Source: Aquila chrysaetos chrysaetos (Eukaryota; Chordata; Aves; Accipitriformes; Accipitridae). From it: DNA of 64,000 nucleotides. Made by a program: the position numbers and the translations under genes. The notes below the pieces were generated by a model that made no database searches, was not told where the DNA came from, and was given only the letters and a program-made list of their open reading frames with translations. Position 1 is the first letter of the stretch, and each line of letters opens with the position of its first letter. The DNA lies in the NCBI RefSeq assembly GCF_900496995.4, contig NC_044019.1:8033501-8097500 (forward strand), in the 5' to 3' direction. Positions 25,996 through 38,769 of this stretch are shown here, piece after piece.

Positions 25996-28900
25996 CAGCC
26001 CCTGTGAGCAGTGTAGACCTTTGCAGAGGATCAGACCTTGATCTGGAGGGTTTGGAGCAACTTTGTTCTAACACAATGCTCTGGCCAGAGCCCTCCAGGT
26101 TGCAGCCACAGACTTTACTATGTCCCAGATACAGTGTCTTGAGGCAACTGCCCTGGGGAGAGCAGCTGCGTGGGTGCTTGTTGCCCGCCCAGGCCTGAGA
26201 GAGCAGCAAGTGCATTCAGCTATCAGAAAGGCTACCTTTGCATGGACCCACTCACCTGCATTGCCTTCCCCTTCCCCCAGCATCACCTGGCCCAGCTGTC
26301 CTGCCATGGCCCCCTACATCCCCAAATCTCAGGGACCCATATGCTGCACAGACCAGTCCAAAACACAGGCAACACCTGCTACATTCCTGAGCAGTGACAC
26401 TGGGTCACCCAGTCAAAAGCTTAAAAGCATTCCCCAGTGGCCATAAAATGGAGACTATGACACGCACACCGAGATTTAGATGAAACCATGAAACACGTGC
26501 ATCTCTCATGCTGCCTACGGTGAATGGTGATCATTCCAGAAGTGCCTGCAAAGTTTGTGTGCTAAGAGTGTCACCTGCTCCCTATACCTTGAGAAGGAAA
26601 CTGCATTGCTGCTACAACTTTGGGAAAGGAGATCTTAACTAAGAATGCTGGGGAAATCTGTGCAACTTGGATCAGCTCTTCATGTGGGGAGATCAACAGC
26701 AGCTCTCTGCCCCCCTGGACCATCATGGAGGCCCCACATCCATGGTGGACCTTGCCAGACCTCTTGAGTCCAAACCCAGCATCCTTTTACCTGACAACCT
26801 CCAGCTGAAAATGCCCAGAGGAGGTCCCAGAGACCGCCGGGGCTGCACTGCCTTGGATGCAGTGTCTCCTGTTTGTTTCTTCTCATCCTGGTCCCACCAG
26901 CCTGGTGCTCCTCTTTGCTCAGTACTGGGGGAACTCAGCTCCTGAGGTCCCAGGGCAGGGCCCTTTGGACCTTTGCATTGGGACTTTTGTGGCTGAAGCA
27001 CAGCTGGCAGTTGACCGCAGTGCAACCAGGACTTGAGAGCTCATCCAAAATGCTCTCCAAGGTTGAGGTGTATTTCATGAGATAGAGTGGGACAAATTAA
27101 TGCCACATATCCATAGCAAGAAGGAGATCTTGCTTCCCGTCCCAACGCCCTTCCTCCCTGCTTGTCTAGTGACAGCTCCAGCACTTGATGGACCCATGTA
27201 TGTGCTGCTGAAAGTCCCTAAAACAGCAGATAACTATCCCAGTGAGAAGGCAATTCACCTGCCTGCAAAAATGCAGTTGTGGAGCACAACCCTATGAGTT
27301 GTTTTCTCAGGACAACACTAAAACAGCTACCACACTCCAAGAGATGGGAATGCCTTCACAGTGCTGCTGGAAAGCACAGCATGATCAAGCCACAGTCACC
27401 TATACAGGGACACAGGTAGAGTTGTGATGGCCCAAGTCTCACCCAAGACCTCCATCTCTGTCCAAGGTGATAGGTCTGTAACTCCACACAGAGATGTCAC
27501 CCAGCCTTGCACTGGGTGTCTCCCAGGGCCTGTCATTTTCTAAGATGGATTTTCTTATTTCAGACCCTCAACTTTTCCCTAAACCCACTTCAGGCTCTCA
27601 ACTGCAGAGCCCAGCTCAGACCTTGCCGAGGGCAGAAGTGGTGGCACTTGGGCCTTTGTGTCAGGAAATGAGACCTTTGAGGGGTGCCAGCGTGTGACTG
27701 ATGCCATCTCGTGTGTCCACCAGGCAGTATCAGAGAGACCTCGGTGACAGGAGGACCTCAGAGTCTGGCCTCTTCTCCACTGAGATACACAGGAGCATCC
27801 CTTGAGCATCCCCCACACAGGCCGTGCACATCCCTGTCCATAGACTCCACAGCACAGACAGACTGGGCAGGGCAAGTAGAGAAGGGAGGGGAAGGAGGGA
27901 TGCCTTCGGTCCTCCAGGCCCCACTGCAGGCTCACCCCCCACCAAACACTTCCCTGAGCGTTGCTTCAGCTCCTGGGTGAAAAGGCACCCACGGATCCCC
28001 AGCGGGATGCTGGCCTGTGGCCAAACTGGTCTGGCTACTCATTTTCCTCTCCTTAACTCCATCCTGTGATTCCAAGTTCTGCATCCCATATCAAGCCCGG
28101 GACCTCCTTGCCCAGCCTTTGGCTGACCACCAGCTGCTCCCACCTCTCCTGTACCCCACCCCATACCCACTAGCACCAACTATCCCAACACCACCTTCTC
28201 GGGCAGGAGGAACACAATGCAGAGCAAGGAACTAAAAATGCATTTCAAAAGCACACAGCGTGGCCTGTGGCAAACAGGAGGACGATTTCTCTCCCCGCCT
28301 GGCACTCCACTGCTTTCACCAGCTTGTCCCTTACACAACAGATGCCTTCAGCAATCAGTGTTCCCAAAAAGGGCAATTGCGTTTTAATCCTGACAATGGC
28401 AGCAGCAACACGAGCTGTTTTCCTAATATCACATATGCCAATAGCTCCCATGGATTTCAGTGGATACTGGCCAGGAACGTGCATTTTCGGTTAGCGCGTT
28501 TTCAGGTTACTCCCAATAAATTGATAACTCACTTAAGCATCCGGACCATTTTCTTCATGTAAAAAGAAAACATGTCCACATGAGAACTGGGCTTCCTCTG
28601 GCCACAAGCCCTGCTGCTTTGGCCAACCTCCAGGCATCTGGCACATGCCCACTGCACCAGGCCAGCAGTGTTGACATGACAAGATGACTAAAATCCAGGC
28701 AGGTAGCAGCAGGACGACTGCTTGGTGAGATATGCACAGCTATGGTTTTTTCACCACAAATACCAACAGATGTTTTCTTCTTTATTTCTGAGATCAGAAG
28801 GAGGTACTGCTCCCTGTAAGCTTTTACCATGATAAAAAGGAGAATGGATGATGTAAGAAAAATTGTTTCTTTATTTCCTCAAAATAAAACAAACATTTTC

Positions 28901-29596
28901 ACTTAGAAGTTTTTCCATTAAGCAAAAAATACATATTGGTGAAATCCCTGGTTTAGCTAGCAGTTTCTTCTGCTGAAGCTTGGCCTGAGTAGAAATGTCC
29001 TGTCCAGCTCCAGAAAGAAGTTGTTGCAGAGCAAGGAAACAGCAATGTCCATCCCAAGTATCTTCTCCCCAGAAGTGTCTACAGCCTCACAAGGTGCTTC
29101 AGGCTGTGTCAAGGGCCCTTGCAGCAGCCTGTTGTCAGCTCTTTCCCTTCTTTATATAACCAGCAGTTTCTCATCCCTCACACAGCAGTGACTCACCCCC
29201 ACAGCTCTGTCCCATCCTACCCCAACCTAATGACAACTCAGAGACTGTCATCAGCCCACAGCTCGAGCCAGGGTCCAGCAGAGCTCACCCCTGATGCAGG
29301 AGGGGGACAGCTGGAGGACAAAGCTCAGGGGCTTTTCTCCAAAGTCCAGCAAAGCCCCCTGCCTGCTGCAAGCTCAGCCCTCACCCGCCATGTACAACCC
29401 TCCATGCACAAAGCTGCAGCCACACATTACAGAGCCTGAAAGTCTCCTCTGACAGCCAAGGCTGTGATGCTCTGCCCTGGTTTTGGAGGAGACTGGTGGG
29501 AGGGCAGGTCCCCAGGTGGTAGCGGGGGCTGTTCCCAGTGGCACGGCCCAAGAGGAGCAGCTCCTGCTGGCAGCAGCAGGACCAGCACAACTGCCC

Positions 29597-29640
29597 ATGG
29601 TCACAGCAGAGCGAATATATGGTCACAGCAGAGCCGACAT
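29597..29640. repeat. 22-bp tandem duplication
   Basis: Two adjacent 22-bp copies that begin ATGGTCACAGCAGAGC and differ at only a few of the last bases. No function is evident. Confidence 0.85.
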
Positions 29641-30200
29641 CCAGCCACACACATAGGCACTCTGCACAGGACACCCTCCACGCTCTGACACCATGTGATG
29701 CCAATCAGGTGACGACAACGCAATTTGTTTTCAGGAATACTGAGCTGATGAATAACAAAAATAGGAACCCGACAAACAGGTCCCAGTGACCTGGATCCCA
29801 GGCAGCTCTCCCAGGACAAAACTTTCAGTTGCCCTGAGTCACCCACCCCATTCCTCCCCTGGCCACGCGAACTGGAGCTGCCGGGCACCCAGCCCACCCG
29901 CAAGCTTACATCTTCCCACGGCTTCACTGTATTCCCTGCTCAACACTTGGACTGGTTAGAAAGTGGAAAAGCACTTGGGCGTCCTAATGCATTCAGGGGA
30001 ATGAGAGGGGCAGGAGTGAGGTTGCAGAAGCACCGTCATAGCTATGAGGGTCTGGAAATACCAGGAAGAGCATCATTGCTACATCGACGCAGGGAAAACA
30101 ACCACTGCCATTTGAAAAGGAGGTTGCATAACAACAAAGAGAAGGCAGATAAACAGCAACAGCTATTTCTGATGATAATGCAAGAAACACCACACTACAG

Positions 30201-30211
30201 CCCCCCCCCCC
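30201..30211. repeat. poly-C tract (11 C)
   Basis: Eleven consecutive C residues follow an AC-rich run. It is a simple mononucleotide repeat. Confidence 0.9.
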
Positions 30212-32011
30212 GAAGACTCACCACCACAGCCCTGACTACCCCACACCTCCAAACACGAGACAGTTGCATGAGGCAACTTCAGCAGACCAGAGAAACCGCC
30301 ACCAGCTAATCTCCCTCAAGACAGCAGCAACACAGGCGCCAAGAGATAAGAAGAAATAACCTAAAACCTCTCTGACTCCATGCCTCAGAGGACACTGTGC
30401 CTTGCAGAAGCAGTCATTCAGGTGGGAAAGTCCCACTGCTGTCCATCTCCACTGGTCCCACCACCATGTGCCAGATCCTGGGAGGAACAGGGACAGGGCA
30501 TCACACGGGGACCCAAGCCTTGACCCATGATGCCTGACTCAATAGGCTCCTTGCCAGAGAAACCACAGCACTGCTCTGTCCATCTGTGCTTCAAATCCAG
30601 CCTAAGGGAAATTATAGTGACCAAGACATCCAGAGAGGCCACACGAGGAGAAACACATGCCCAGGCAGCAATGCGAGCCAGGCCTTGGGCAAAGCAGCTT
30701 CTTAACCTAAAGTAGACCTATGGGCTGCTCACATGAGAGGCGATTACACCTTGGCTTGTCTTTAGCAGGGAAAAGGACGTGCTGGGGTACCTGGACAGGA
30801 CAGTCATGGGACTGAAGGGACAGTGCAAGAACAGACCCCTGTGATATTGCACGTGGACCGTCCCTTTGACACTAGAGCTGGCCCGGGGTCCTGTCTCACA
30901 GCCCGTGGACCACAGACACCATATGGAAACCTGGAAAACTCCAAGGTGGAAAGGAAGGATAGAAATGGGAAACACCAATGGAGCACTAGAGAGGCCCATG
31001 CAGGCTGGTGGCCCAGCCTGTGGCCAGCAGAAGAACAGGATCAGTGCCTCAGCTTCCTTGGCTGTGGCGAGCCATGGGGCTCTGCTGGGGAGGGGTGATG
31101 GCATGGGTAGGAGGTGAGTGGCAACACGTGCAGCTGAGGCAGGAGCTGGTGACGTGCATGGCCCTGTACCATGTCAGAGGCTGTGCTGGCAAACCGGTCT
31201 GGCAGGCTGCCTGCTCCTGCCATGCTTGGAGCAGCACCCAGAGCCATTTGGGCCAGATTCAGGCTGCATGTCCATGGCTGTGTAGTGCTCAGGCTGCCAG
31301 CTCTCTCCAAAGTAGGACTGATTTTCTGTTGCCAGACCCCACATGGGAGGTCCCTGAGGGCTCGGGAGGTCATAAGTGGGATCTCTGGGCAGAGTGAGGA
31401 CAGGCAGCTGGGTGGGCTGGGGGTCAGGTACCATGCCAGCTGTATTGGGGTTGGCTCTGCCTCAGGACTAGAAGCCTTTTGGCCCTTGGAGGCTACAGTG
31501 CAGCCAACGCTTGCCATGGTAAACCCAAAATGGCTGCATTGGCCCAAGTGCAGTAGAGCCAGGTAAAGTTGCAGGGCAAAGAGCCAGGATGCTGAACAGG
31601 ACCTTGCCAAGTCCCACACTGGCTCTGCAGGCATCAGCAAGAAGAGGCCAGACCCCACTGCCCCCTCCTGCTCCCTGCCAGCAGCCTGGCCCCAACCCCG
31701 CAAGGACATCCAGGGAGGCATGTGACTGTGCCGGGCTCGCCTCCTGGCCACCTTCCCCAAGACTGAGAACAAGGCGCTGGCATGGAGCAGGGAGTGGAGC
31801 AGGAAGCAGCCAGCACAAGGGGTGCGTGGCAGGCCCAAAGGAAACCAAACAAGAGAAAGCAATTGAGGAAGCTCGTGTCTCATTCGTGTGTGTCTCAGCC
31901 AAAGTCCAAAGCAGGAGGCGCTTGCAAAGGACACTGGAAAAATTCCAGTGATGTTATCTGCCCCCACAGAGCAAGATTAGCCCAAAGGAAAAAAAATGAA
32001 GAAGTTGTTTA

Positions 32012-32085
32012 CAAGCTGGGCAAGCCAGCTCAGTGGTTGGAGCATGCCAGCACTGGGGTCAGCTGCTGGCCTGGCTCCGTCTGCC
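32012..32085 (+). mobile_element. possible tRNA-derived SINE relic
   Basis: CAGCTCAGTGGTTGGAGCAT is very close to the D-arm/A-box of a tRNA ('agctcagtggttagagca'). About 15 bases later 'actggggtcagctgctggcc' may be a decayed B-box. A full cloverleaf cannot be drawn, so this is not called a tRNA gene. A chance match is possible. Confidence 0.3.
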
Positions 32086-35014
32086 ACTTTGGAAGAAACA
32101 CCAAACCCCTCCATGCCCTGCTCTGGTCTCAATCACCTTTGCACTGTTTAGTGGCCCTGGGAGGTTGGACGCTGCTGAAGGGCACATGGTCCCACATCGC
32201 TATCAGTGCATGCAGGAAACCACGCGTCCCAGAGTATGCGTGCAGGGAGCTTGCACGCAAGCCACCTGCACACTTGGCAGGCTCCCGCAGAGCTGAGCAG
32301 AGGCACAGCCTTCCCTTCTTTGGCATCTTTGCTCACGAATCCCAGCAGGGTTAATGGAGAACCCAGTTTCCCTGGAGCTGGCCACCAGCTGCAAACCAGT
32401 CATGCTTACTCTCGGTATTAACAGTCCCTGCATCCAGCGGGGCTATCAGGGAGCAACCTGCCCTTCGCCCTCCTCCCCTGGGCTATTTGCACTGCTAGTC
32501 TCTGCCTAACACCTGCCTTTTATGAAGTGTTTCCATCTAAATGCAGATGAGGAATCACAGGATAATGTAGCATCTGGATTCAGCTCTCCTGGAGGACCCT
32601 TTTACCATGCAGAAATTGGGAAAAGGGAATTATGAGTTGCTCTTCGGTGCATCCTTATGTTGCTGCTGTGTGGCTGCCCAGCCACCAGACAGGGAGGCAC
32701 CATTAGTGCCCCATGCCTTGGAGAGCCGTGCTGTGCCCCTCTTGGGTTTGTTGCTTTTCCTACATGTACTTTGTCTGGTTTTTTTTAATCTTAATGAAAA
32801 ATCTTTTCTGCTGGACACCCATGGTTGCTCTCAGTGAAACCCACGCTCAGCTCATCTCTTTCCTGTGCATCACCTAGGAGGCATTTGCTCAGGGGAGCTC
32901 CACACTGGCACAAGCCTGTTCCTGCCCCACATGTACTAATGCATCTACACTACAGAGAGAAGGGACAACGCCATGACTGAGCCAGGCAAAGTCCTCCCCT
33001 GTAGACCATGTGTGGGGTGACAACTCCACAGACCCGTCACCGAGCAGGTAGTGCCTGGGGCACCTTCCCAGGAGAAGCTGATGTGTCCTGCTGCAAAGCC
33101 CAGGGGAACTCAGATCCACCATGCCTCCTTGCTGGGCTATGCTGGGCCCCATGGCCCTGATGGCACCACAGATTCTCCATGTTCTGCATAGGGTATAGTG
33201 CTTGTCCCCTCACTTGTCCACATCAGACCCATCTGGAGACAAGAAATAGGCTTGGTAACAGGTGCCTGAATTAGTTTGCTGTTGACCAGTATCCCTCTAG
33301 TCCTCTTTGTCAGAGACTCCTGTAAGACACAGAGTTACACTCTGTGTCAAGAAGCTTAATATTTAATTTAATTTCTAAATCTTGCCCTGTTGACGTACTT
33401 ATTTAAAGCCAAACTGGAGAAACTCCATCAGAATTTGCTCCTGGTTCAGTGTTTATAGCACCATGGCCCCTGCTGGACTTCTCAGCTTCAGAGCAGAGGT
33501 TTGCAAATCACTGTGATCATCCTTAAACAAACAAAAAATGACAGCGCATTGCATGCCTTTCTCATCTCCTGATTGCCAATAAACGAATCTAATAGGAAAG
33601 TACTACGTGTGCAGCAGAGTTTCACTAGGATCCTTTTAAGATATGGTAAGGAGAACTCCAGCAGCTGATAGTGAATATTTGATTAAATTGGATGTCCCAA
33701 CATAGTCAAACATTAGGTAGAAAAGCTTTCAGCTCCTTGGCGGCGCAGGGAGAGGCAGTTATGTTAGGCAGTTATGGAGGTTATGTCCATGCACCCGCAG
33801 ACAGGCCTCGAAGGAATCAGACCGTGGTAACCCTTCCACCAGAAAGGGAAAAGCGGATGGCAGAGCCTGGCACTGCAGGGTGGGCTCTGGGCCACTTTGA
33901 GTCCAGCAGATTTGTTTAGCCACTCTGTGCCTGGTTCATGGCTGCTGTTTCTCTCCAGGACCCTGTACCACCAGTGAGGAGCTGGCTATGGGTTGGTGAG
34001 CTGCTGTAGCAGCTGCAACCCATCCCCAGTGCCATCTTCCTCAGGGACCCCTCCTTTTTCAAGTGCCCAAAACGTAGGGGCCATCTTTGCATGATGAGGG
34101 GTGGATTAATTGAGGACAGAAAGTTTGTGGAGAAAAAGGCAGGTGGGAGCTAGTTGCTGCCACGTGTTATGACTGCCTTGATATTTAATAGCTGATCCTT
34201 CTGTACACGGTGTGCCCTTGTCATTTTCCACCCTTCATGGAACAAAATGCGTGCTTTAGTGATTCAGATCTGGACTCGTCCAACCCAAGATCTTCCCAAA
34301 TGCCACAGTCAGCCAGCTGCTGTGCCCAAGGGAGCTACTGCAAGCCAACAGCATGCAAGAGGAGCAGCTTGCCTGATGCTTGGCATCTTCTGGAAAAACA
34401 ATACTTCAGGAATCTCTGTGATACAGCTGAGACGTCCAAGGAGTTTAAGCTGATGTGAAGGTGATTTGTGCATACTGCTGCCCTGCATCTGCCCACGGCC
34501 AGACCCAGGTACAGCAGACAGTCATACCTGATGGATCACAGTTTAGGTCACACCTCTGCAGATTTCCAGCCTCCCACTGCGCATTTCTACTCAGTGAGTG
34601 GGGGACTGCAATAGGGCTTCTTCTGGACATCTGTCCCTCAAAGGCAAGCTTCTCCCTTAACAGATGATGTTTCAAATTGCTTTAGCTTCTACCTGCACAC
34701 CCCAATTGCTTTGAAACTTGCAGGAGCTCTGTAGGGCCAAGCATTGACTTAGCTGGGTGTCCAGGAGTCTTTGAATCATGGGGTTCCTCAGATCCGTCCA
34801 CCTACACCCAAATACATAGCTCATATTGCTACTCACATTGTTCTGCAATCTCCATGCAAAGGTTAAGTCACACCCCACAGCAGTGGGTGGGTTGTAAACT
34901 GACATGCATAGTGAGAATCACTTGGTCAGAGGAAATTCCTCAAAAAATCCTCCACCCGCCCTCCATTCATCAGTACATCTTACATCCTACAAAGCTCTTT
35001 ATAAAAATGTTCTT

Positions 35015-35035
35015 CCCCCCCCCCCCCCCCCCCCC
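35015..35035. repeat. poly-C tract (21 C)
   Basis: An uninterrupted run of 21 C residues follows 'aaaaatgttctt'. The minus strand is a G21 run able to form G-quadruplexes. Length is probably polymorphic and may be misestimated by sequencing. Confidence 0.95.
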
Positions 35036-37539
35036 GAGGCTCTCAGACTCTTGCAAAAGGGAGATCTTGGACCATAGATCAGCAATTGGAATTAGCAAGA
35101 AACAGTTCTGACACATGCAAAACATTGCAAGATGGAAGCGTTCACATTTCTGCTTACAAAAAGCACTTGCCTGTGCCACCTCTCATCCCTGGAGGGCTTT
35201 GGGGACATGATTTTACGACAGTAATACCACTGGAGCTGTGCAGTGGATGCATGATGATCAGGGATCAAATATGAGGAGGGAACATCTTACATAAACAAAA
35301 TCATAGGTAACACAGACTAGCTGTACATCAGGCTGCAAGCACCCTCCTAAGAGGGAAAAGAAAAGGTCTGCAATGTGCTGATCAGATCCCTAAACTGATG
35401 CCCACCCACATGGATGCCTTGACCTGGGACACAGGCATACAAGTGGTTCTTCCAGATGCCCAGTCATGCAGAACCAAACTGGTGCCACTGGAGCAACAAT
35501 TTGATTAAATTCCCAGCCTGGGCAATCTACCCTTGATAACACAGGGCTGATGACACCAGTACAGCCAGACTGGGGAAGTCCTATGTCAGGAAGCTGTGAA
35601 TGACACAGTCCTGGAGGTGGCTTATGTGGTGACTTAGGTCAGGGCTGACCAACTGAGAGCCCCAGGGCTGGATCTGATACACTGGCAGTTTATCTGCTTT
35701 CCCAGAAAGGCCAGTCTGTCCATGGGCTGATGACAGATGGCAGTGCATGGGGACATGGAGGAGAAACTGCAAACCTGGGGTTAGATTGAGTCATACGCAG
35801 TGCCTTGTAAATACAGCTGCAGTGGTTTGGGGCCTTGAGACCTCAGCACGACAAGGAACCACTGCTTGTTCTGGGCCAAAAAGACCAGTGAGAGAGATAA
35901 TACCAGGACTAGTCAGCCCTTTCCCAGCAATGCTCCCCAGCCATTGGCTGGGCAGTGTGAAATGCAGCAAACAAGTCTACACTGGTCCCTGTAAAATAAA
36001 ATATTACTCGTTCAAGAACAGGAAGTCCTCACAGGACAGAGCATGGGAAGATGGCACAGAACATGGCAAACATGGCTGTGGATCTGTGGACACCTCTCGC
36101 CACCGCAATGCCTCTCATCCCCACATTTCCTTCCTTTTCTGCAGGCACTGGTTCCTCCCAAAACACCCCAGGTTATGCTGGCAAAACATCTAGGGGACAA
36201 CGTAACAAGCTAGATCACAGAGCTGATCCCAGCCAACATAGCTCCATTTCTGGTCAAATTATTTTCAAACTGGATAAGCTGCTGATCTGTCTTACTCTTC
36301 CCAAAGGAGAAGGGACATAAGTCAGTGTAGAGATGGAGGGGACTTTCACACTTGTGTTCAGCAAGTGTGCTCTCTCATCTGCCAATTTGTTTCCAAAATG
36401 ATGGGCCATTTACCACCCTTGGGGTCTTCTGTAATGCAAATGGCTGTGGAGAGCCCCTTCCCACCTATTACTCCTGTCCAAGAATTCCTGCCCCTGACCA
36501 GGACTTGTGCTACACGCCACACCTCTCCTCCCAGTGAGAGAGATTTTTATGGCTGGATGCATCTGCAAAGACGAGGGCAGACACTCCCCTTGTAATTGTT
36601 CCTCACCCGGGTGTGCATCTGCATGTGAACTCTCAGGCAGGCAGGTATATGTATGTGAGCATGTGTTTATTAGCACTAAAAAATGCATTTGTCAAAATCT
36701 CTAGAGTTAAAAAACAATCATTACATAATTACATGAAACAATTAACCAACTGATTCATCAGTTAGAGGCTCACGAACAACACCTGAAACCCATCCCAGCC
36801 ACTTAACAAGGCAGAAGGTGGCACAAATAAGAGCAACTCCCAGGATGTCCTGGAGGTTAATGGCCCTGTGCTCTGTCCAGGTAAGAGAAGACACTTTCCA
36901 TTCCTGGCTGCTCTCATCTGGAAGCTGATGGCTTCTGGGTATTATCAGCTCTGAGCTGCTGGTTTAAGGTGTTTTGATATAGAGATATTCCATATAAGTA
37001 ACCCTTCAGGTCAGTACTGTGTGGTTAGGCACTCACCCAAGATGCCTGTGCTGCCTAACTTTAGTCCCTTGCTGACAGTATATACTTAGACCTCATTTCT
37101 TAAGTAATACAGTTTGCAAGAAACAACTTCTTCAGCAACATTTGAAACACTTTGTTAGCACTTCCTTCTGCTCAACAGGGTCAGTGAGCACAATGAATAA
37201 GCAGAACACATAAAATTCCATGAAAAAAACTGCTCCAGGTCTCCAGAAAAGATCTGTTATTACCAGAGCCATTATCTGTAATGCTGTAGTTAAAGGCTGC
37301 ACGGGAGAGCGCACAAAGATAGAATGAAGTTGGGGAAGCAAGTTTAACTTTACCATCACTTGCCTTCCAAGTGGGTAGCCATGCAACACTAGTATCTTTA
37401 AAAAAGAAGTCTCTGGGTTCCTTCAAAACAAAAAAATAAAGGGGAAAAATCACCACTGTGCTTTCATATGCTACTGGAAAGCACCACATCCTATAGAGAG
37501 CACCAGTGCTGCTGTAGTCTAGGCCCATGGTAAAATAAT

Positions 37540-37620
37540 TTGGCTAGCATGGCTCAGTGGGTGAGCATGTGGGTTGCACTGGGACCCTGTGAGCCAAAAC
37601 TCAACTCAGAGGTGAAAGAC
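37540..37620 (+). mobile_element. possible tRNA-derived SINE relic
   Basis: GGCTAGCATGGCTCAGTGGG followed by TGAGCATGTGGGTTGCACT resembles the acceptor, D-arm and anticodon region of a tRNA. 'gggaccctgtgagccaaaactcaac' occupies the place of the T-arm/B-box, but decayed. The anticodon and T stems do not pair well. It could be a SINE head or a tRNA pseudogene. Confidence 0.35.
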
Positions 37621-38769
37621 ACTGCTGCAGACAGAGTTGTGGCAGCAAATCTCTGCTTGTAACATTCACCTTGCTACCAGCTCTCTTGAGAATGTCAGCG
37701 CATCTTTGCTGGGAGGGTGCTGCTGGCAGAGTAACCAACCACCTAGTTGATGCCACTAAGTAACTAACCTCAGTCACCTTGGCTGGTAAGGTCTTGCTAC
37801 GTGGTAGCATCCCATTGCTGACCCTGCAACCAGAACTGCCATCAAGCAAGGACCCTTCTCGTAACGGTCAGCACCCTGCTGCGCCAGGGCACATGCTGGC
37901 AGGGGCCAGTGTGCAGTAGCCCTGGAAGCACTTGACAAAGGTCTGTGTGCACATCCTTCAGTATGAAGTTTAGCACAATCCCCACAGCAGGTACCTGCAC
38001 CCCAGCCAGCCGTGTGATCAGGTAGAAAGGCTTGGTCAGAGTGACAGTGGGGGAGAGGAAGGCACTGGAGGGGTGACTTTCTCCAGAGAGCTGATCTTAT
38101 GCCATTTGCAGTATCAGAGGCAGACAGGGTCCCTGCTCAGGAAGCAGAGTGAATACAATCCAAGCAAATACAGTTCAAAATTAGTGCTTCACATGAACAC
38201 ATCACCATTCCCAGCATGCATGGGCTGGGAGCAGAAATGATCTGCCTGAGGTTCCCCAGTAGCCCCAGGTCCAATCCTTACCCAAAGGCACCTAAGTGGG
38301 GTATTGAACAGGGATGACCCAAGTTTTCTGCAGCTGAGTATCCCTGGAGGAATCGTGGTGCCCATACCACACTGAGGGATCCCCAGCCCAGCACGCTGGG
38401 GACACTATCCCTTGTTCCCAACGCCCTCCATGCCCCTTGCTGTTGTTGTTGCTGACATGGAAAAACAGGAAGGTACATGCACCATCTGTGGGGATGGTAA
38501 CACCAGGCAGCATGGCTGGACCTTGGCATCCTGTTCAGGAACACAATGTGCATTGGGGGGCTCCTCACTCCCAGTGTGGGTATCGGCGGGAAACTGGGGG
38601 CACTGGGCTGGGGGCCCTGGGTGCCATCCATTCCTTTCCTCCCCAGCCTGCCCAAGGTGTCTTGCACCTCGGATCCAAGAGGAGACCGCTCAATCCCAAA
38701 GCCCTGACAGTGGGGATTTGCCAAAATCGGTGCCCTACGTGCTGGAGGCAGCCAGTCCCCCTCAAGCTG

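Larger units (their letters stand above)
25996..38768. other. intergenic, no gene recognised
   Basis: About 12.8 kb upstream of CITED4 without a supported gene. It contains a 22-bp tandem duplication, two poly-C tracts and two tRNA-like segments, listed separately. The longest open frame is 308 codons on the minus strand (31041-31967). It has no domain, and the same DNA is open in other frames on both strands. I looked for exons of genes that flank CITED4 in human (KCNQ4, CTPS1) and saw none, though short exons could be missed by eye. Confidence 0.5.

Noticed and set aside
26420-26475. Possible MIR core ('cataaaatggagactatgac')
   Set aside because: A single short similarity without the upstream core words.
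37132-37528. Minus-strand frame with hydrophobic stretches, looking like a membrane protein
   Set aside because: It resembles no known family. Hydrophobicity follows from T-rich DNA, and there is no start or splice support.
25996-38768. Exons of KCNQ4 or CTPS1, expected from human gene order
   Set aside because: No open frame resembles either protein. Their absence fits a rearranged neighbourhood, though short exons cannot be fully excluded by eye.
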